Assembly: GCA_016295455.1 (NCBI GenBank)
Contig: JAEDLE010000005.1
Coordinates: forward strand, 1-55,237
DNA: 55,237 bases
Origin: Bacteroidales bacterium
GTDB lineage: Bacteria > Bacteroidota > Bacteroidia > Bacteroidales > UBA932
Direction: 5' to 3'
The translations under genes and the position numbers were made by a program. The notes under the pieces are model-generated. The model was not told where the DNA came from. It saw nothing but the letters and a program-made list of their open reading frames with translations, and ran no database searches. Every line of letters begins with the position of its first letter. Position 1 is the first letter of the stretch. Shown one piece after another: positions 52,326 to 55,237 of the stretch.

Positions 52326-54341
52326 ATGGAACATAGCATTTTCGAGCTGAATTCAATGGAAGAAAGCCAGCTCCGTGCACTTGCAGAAGAGATGCAGATC
52401 AAGGACACCAAGAACATGAACCGAGAGCAGCTTGGATTCGCCATCCTTGACCAGCAGGCCATCAACAGTTCAAAGATGCCCGAGCGTGTGGAAAAGAAGA
52501 GAGGCAGGAAGCCGGGAAAGGCCAAGCCTGAAGTTTCCGCAGAGGCTCCAGAGAACGTAAACAAACCTGAAGCTACGGCTGAGAACAAGCCGGCGGCAAA
52601 GCGTGGCCGCAAGCCCAAGAAAGCAGTGGAAGCCGCTGCGGTCGAGACAGTTGCCGCTGAAATTGAGGCTGCTGCTCCGGAAAATGCCGGGGCGACTGAG
52701 GGCAAGGGCCGCAAAGGCAGGAAGGCTGCGTCGGACAATGCGGACAATGCCGCAAATGCCGAGAACAAGCCTGCGGGCAAGCGGGGCAGGAAGAAGAAGA
52801 TCCAGCAGGATGAGAAACCTGAGGGCGCAGTGGAGAATGCAGATGCTTCAAAAACGGAAGAATCTGTTGCGGAAACACCTGCAGAGCAGCCGGTTGAGAA
52901 TGCCCAGCCGGAGCTTGACGTAAAGAAGGAAAAGAAGAACCGCAATCTGGATCCTGAGAAACTGGCCGCGCAGAAGCAGAAGAATGAGATGCTTATCCAG
53001 AGGATAGGACAGCATCTCCAGCAGAAGCAGCAGAATGCGGCAAATGCGGCTGAAAATGCACAGAAGGATGCTCCAAAGGAGAATGCCGGCAACAGGGATG
53101 CGTTCAACGGAAGGGACGCGATGAGAGAGGCCAGGGAGAACAGGCAGAACCAGCCCAGGCAGGAGCGTCAGCCGAAAATTGAGTTCGAGGGCACCGTCGA
53201 GGCGACGGGAGTGCTTGAAATCATGCCTGACGGCTACGGTTTCCTCCGTTCTTCGGACTACAATTATCTCAATTCCCCTGATGATATCTATGTATCCCAG
53301 AATCAGATAAAGAGCAATGCGCTGAAGACGGGCGACACCGTAACCGGAGAAATCCGTCCGCCGAAGGAAGGTGACAAGTACTTCCCTCTCGTGCGCATCA
53401 AGTATATCAATGGCCGCACGCCTGAGTTCATCAGGGACAGGGTTCCGTTCGATTTCCTCACACCGCTTTTCCCGGATGAGAAGTTCAATCTCCTCGGTCA
53501 CGGTCACGAGAAGGATATCTCCTGCAGGATAGTCGACCTCTTCACCCCTATCGGAAAGGGACAGCGAGGTCTTATCGTGGCCCAGCCGAAGACGGGTAAG
53601 ACCATGCTGCTCAAGAGTATAGCCAATGCCATCGCTGACAATCACCCTGAGGTCTATGAAATTGTCCTGCTCATCGACGAGCGTCCTGAGGAGGTCACCG
53701 ACATGCAGAGAAGCGTGAAGGCGGAGGTCGTTGCTTCAACTTTCGACGAACCTGCCGAAAGACACGTGAAGGTTGCGAATATGGTGATAGAGAAGGCTAG
53801 AAGGCTGGTAGAGTGCGGACATGACGTGGTCATACTCCTGGACTCGATTACCAGGCTCGCAAGGGCCTACAACACCGTTCAGCCTGCATCAGGCAAGGTG
53901 CTGACCGGAGGTGTGGATGCAAATGCCCTCCAGAAGCCGAAGAGGTTCTTCGGAGCAGCCAGGAATATCGAGGGCGGCGGTTCCCTCACCATACTTGCCA
54001 CAGCCCTGACCGAAACCGGTTCGAAGATGGACGACGTGATTTTCGAGGAGTTCAAGGGTACGGGCAACATGGAGCTTCAGCTGGACAGGAATCTTTCCAA
54101 CAGGAGAATCTTCCCGGCAGTCAATGTGCTGCTTTCCAGCACCAGAAGGGACGACCTGCTCTACGAGCCTGACAAGGCGAACAGGATATGGATACTCCGC
54201 AAGCTCCTCGCCGATATGAACCCTACAGAGGCAATGAACTTCATGCTCCAGCTTATGGACCAGTATCAGACCAACGAGATGCTCCTCGACAACATGAACA
54301 AGGTCAGCCCGAGGGATGCGAAGTACTACGACACGTTCTAG
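52326..54341 (+). CDS. rho: Transcription termination factor Rho with long disordered insert
   Basis: 671 residues. Residues 1-50 are the Rho N-terminal SAP-like helices (FELNSMEESQLRALAEEMQI). About 55-285 is low-complexity, Ala/Lys/Glu/Asn-rich, with repeated KRGRKP-type motifs. Then the RNA-binding cold-shock fold (LEIMPDGYGFLRSSDYNYL). The ATPase has the P-loop VAQPKTGKTMLL, LLIDERPEEVTDM, and a Q/R-loop region with LDSITRLARAYN. The hexameric helicase terminates transcription. Disordered Rho inserts are typical of Bacteroidota and drive Rho phase separation in B. thetaiotaomicron. The ATG at 52326 starts the conserved domain; 52284 adds 14 residues and is an alternative. Confidence 0.97.
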   Translation: MEHSIFELNSMEESQLRALAEEMQIKDTKNMNREQLGFAILDQQAINSSKMPERVEKKRGRKPGKAKPEVSAEAPENVNKPEATAENKPAAKRGRKPKKAVEAAAVETVAAEIEAAAPENAGATEGKGRKGRKAASDNADNAANAENKPAGKRGRKKKIQQDEKPEGAVENADASKTEESVAETPAEQPVENAQPELDVKKEKKNRNLDPEKLAAQKQKNEMLIQRIGQHLQQKQQNAANAAENAQKDAPKENAGNRDAFNGRDAMREARENRQNQPRQERQPKIEFEGTVEATGVLEIMPDGYGFLRSSDYNYLNSPDDIYVSQNQIKSNALKTGDTVTGEIRPPKEGDKYFPLVRIKYINGRTPEFIRDRVPFDFLTPLFPDEKFNLLGHGHEKDISCRIVDLFTPIGKGQRGLIVAQPKTGKTMLLKSIANAIADNHPEVYEIVLLIDERPEEVTDMQRSVKAEVVASTFDEPAERHVKVANMVIEKARRLVECGHDVVILLDSITRLARAYNTVQPASGKVLTGGVDANALQKPKRFFGAARNIEGGGSLTILATALTETGSKMDDVIFEEFKGTGNMELQLDRNLSNRRIFPAVNVLLSSTRRDDLLYEPDKANRIWILRKLLADMNPTEAMNFMLQLMDQYQTNEMLLDNMNKVSPRDAKYYDTF

Positions 54342-54353
54342 TCCCCCTGTGTT

Positions 54354-54405
54354 TCAAATGAATATGCCGACGTGGAAACTGATTCACGTCGGCATATTCA
54401 TTTGA
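54354..54405. terminator. Long hairpin between convergent rho and upp
   Basis: A perfect 21-bp inverted repeat: 54354-54374 against 54385-54405, with a 10-nt loop. It lies 12 nt after the rho stop and 70 nt beyond the upp stop. Neither side is followed by a U tract, so it is atypical as an intrinsic terminator; it may protect 3' ends or block opposing transcription. Confidence 0.65.
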
Positions 54406-54475
54406 TGATGTTCCGGCATACCGATCGCCGGAGTATCGCTGTTCGCCGTGGGCTGGAGGCTTGATTGCCAGTGCT

Positions 54476-55105
54476 TTACTTCGTTCCGAAGATTCTGTCG
54501 CCTGCGTCGCCGAGGCCCGGTACGATGTAAGCGTTGCTGTTGAGATGTTCATCGACCGCCGCGACGTAAATGTCGACGTCGGGATGTGCTTCCTGTACGG
54601 CCTTGATGCCTTCGGGCGCAGCTACCAGGCACATGAGCCTGATGTTGGTGCAGCCCTTGCCCTTGAGCATTGTGAGGGCGTCGCTGGCGCTTCCGCCGGT
54701 GGCGAGCATAGGATCGGCGACGATGACAAGCCTCTCCTGGATGTCTTCAGGCAGCTTGCAGTAGTATTCGACCGGCTTGTGGGTCTCCTCGTTGCGATAG
54801 AGTCCGATGTGGCCGACCTTGGCAACAGGGACCAGGGTCAGGAGTCCGTCGACCATGCCCAGACCGGCCCTGAGTATGGGTACGATGGCCAGTTTCCTGC
54901 CGGACACCACCTTTGCGGTCATACGGCATATCGGGGTCTCGATCTCTTTATCTTCAAGCGGGAGGTCCCTGGTGATTTCATAGCCCATCAGGAGGGCTAT
55001 TTCCTTAAGCAATTCCCTGAAATCCTTGCTGCCTGTCGATGACTGGCGCAGTATGGTAAGCTTGTGCTGTACCATGGGGTGGTCGATTACGTGAAGCTGG
55101 CTCAT
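54476..55105 (-). CDS. upp: Uracil phosphoribosyltransferase
   Basis: 209 residues, salvaging uracil to UMP with PRPP. IDHPMVQHKLTILRQSSTGS opens the protein. The flexible ETPICRMTA loop, VPILRAGLGMVDGLL, the PRPP loop IVADPMLATGGSA and the C-terminal uracil-binding YIVPGLGDAGDRIFGTK are all present. Length is normal. A -7-like TATTTTTA lies on the minus strand near 55171-55178; the ~65-nt leader carries only a small TCTGT/ACAGA hairpin. Confidence 0.97.
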   Translation of the reverse strand: MSQLHVIDHPMVQHKLTILRQSSTGSKDFRELLKEIALLMGYEITRDLPLEDKEIETPICRMTAKVVSGRKLAIVPILRAGLGMVDGLLTLVPVAKVGHIGLYRNEETHKPVEYYCKLPEDIQERLVIVADPMLATGGSASDALTMLKGKGCTNIRLMCLVAAPEGIKAVQEAHPDVDIYVAAVDEHLNSNAYIVPGLGDAGDRIFGTK

Positions 55106-55229
55106 GGTTATCGGTAAGTATATTAGTCTGTGTTACAGATATTTGAATGGAGATCTTCTGTCGAATCCCCATCCGGAGCATAAAAATAGGCATTATTTTC
55201 GAGCTATGGAAACAATCGTGCGGATTTTG

Positions 55230-55237
55230 TATTTTTG
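55230..55237 (+). promoter_or_regulatory. Possible -7 box at the right edge
   Basis: TATTTTTG is the last 8 nt of the window and matches TAnnTTTG. A rightward gene may start just outside. No -33 box is seen. An ATG at 55205 remains open to the edge but gives only 11 codons. Confidence 0.25.

Noticed and set aside
52490..53150. Repeated short segments in the rho gene as a CRISPR-like or tandem repeat array
   Set aside because: The repeats are codon-level echoes of a low-complexity protein segment, with no regular spacer length.
55205..55237. Start of a coding region at the right edge
   Set aside because: Only 11 codons are visible, and the same bases look like a promoter ending in TATTTTTG.

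Overview
The window is chromosomal DNA from a member of the Bacteroidota, most likely the order Bacteroidales. Support comes from Bacteroidota-type promoters (TTTG, about 20 nt, TAnnTTTG) in front of many genes, a PPi-type phosphofructokinase, a Rho with a long disordered insert, a lipoprotein TamL-like barrel, a Bacteroidota-type LptD, and paired PspC/PadR genes. Ile-ATA and Arg-AGG codons are frequent. I cannot name a genus. Nearly everything is housekeeping sequence; only the left edge (about 1-600) looks acquired, being A+T-rich and carrying the end of a tyrosine recombinase.

Layout. 1-700: recombinase tail plus a gene-free stretch with short repeats. 714-4475 (minus strand): DUF4491 membrane protein, an AlkD-GNAT fusion, a nitroreductase and an alkaline phosphatase. 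4776-6842: a CPA1 Na+/H+ antiporter. 6846-7996: two unknown envelope proteins. 8222-11721: rarA, convergent with a TamL-like outer-membrane protein. 11890-15619: a SpoU rRNA methyltransferase followed by a receiver/PEP-synthase-like protein of unknown role. 15590-18689: a GH13 amylase, an esterase and an Smr protein. 18927-20934: a leader ORF and a PspC-PadR-PspC operon closed by a double hairpin terminator. 21010-21600: gene-free, with a possible insertion-sequence remnant. 21626-24564: a membrane-bound AraC regulator and guaA.

24600-26546 is a queuosine unit: promoter, H-type pseudoknot that fits a preQ1-I riboswitch, a YhhQ-type precursor transporter, queC and queF. Then come yeiH with its LysR regulator, and PPi-phosphofructokinase. 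30054-39371 is one tight six-gene operon: ligA, yihY, rel/spoT, an Ig-like lipoprotein, an outer-membrane barrel and ispG. 39401-43407 (minus) holds rsfS-ftsH-cdsA and psd, divergent from birA. 44219-47788 (minus) holds dnaA-pepD-rpe. 48145-55105 holds a cell-wall amidase divergent from lptD, then rho convergent with upp.

The most interesting signals are regulatory. They are the preQ1-I-like pseudoknot abutting the yhhQ start codon; two divergent gene pairs whose -7 boxes form inverted repeats with the same 7-nt spacer; three genes in which a -7 box ends exactly 4 nt before the ATG (possible leaderless mRNAs); a similar long-range stem with an identical 16-mer just upstream of two unrelated genes; a 16-bp palindrome before rarA; and a 20-codon leader ORF before the PspC operon. 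No rRNA, tRNA or CRISPR array was seen.
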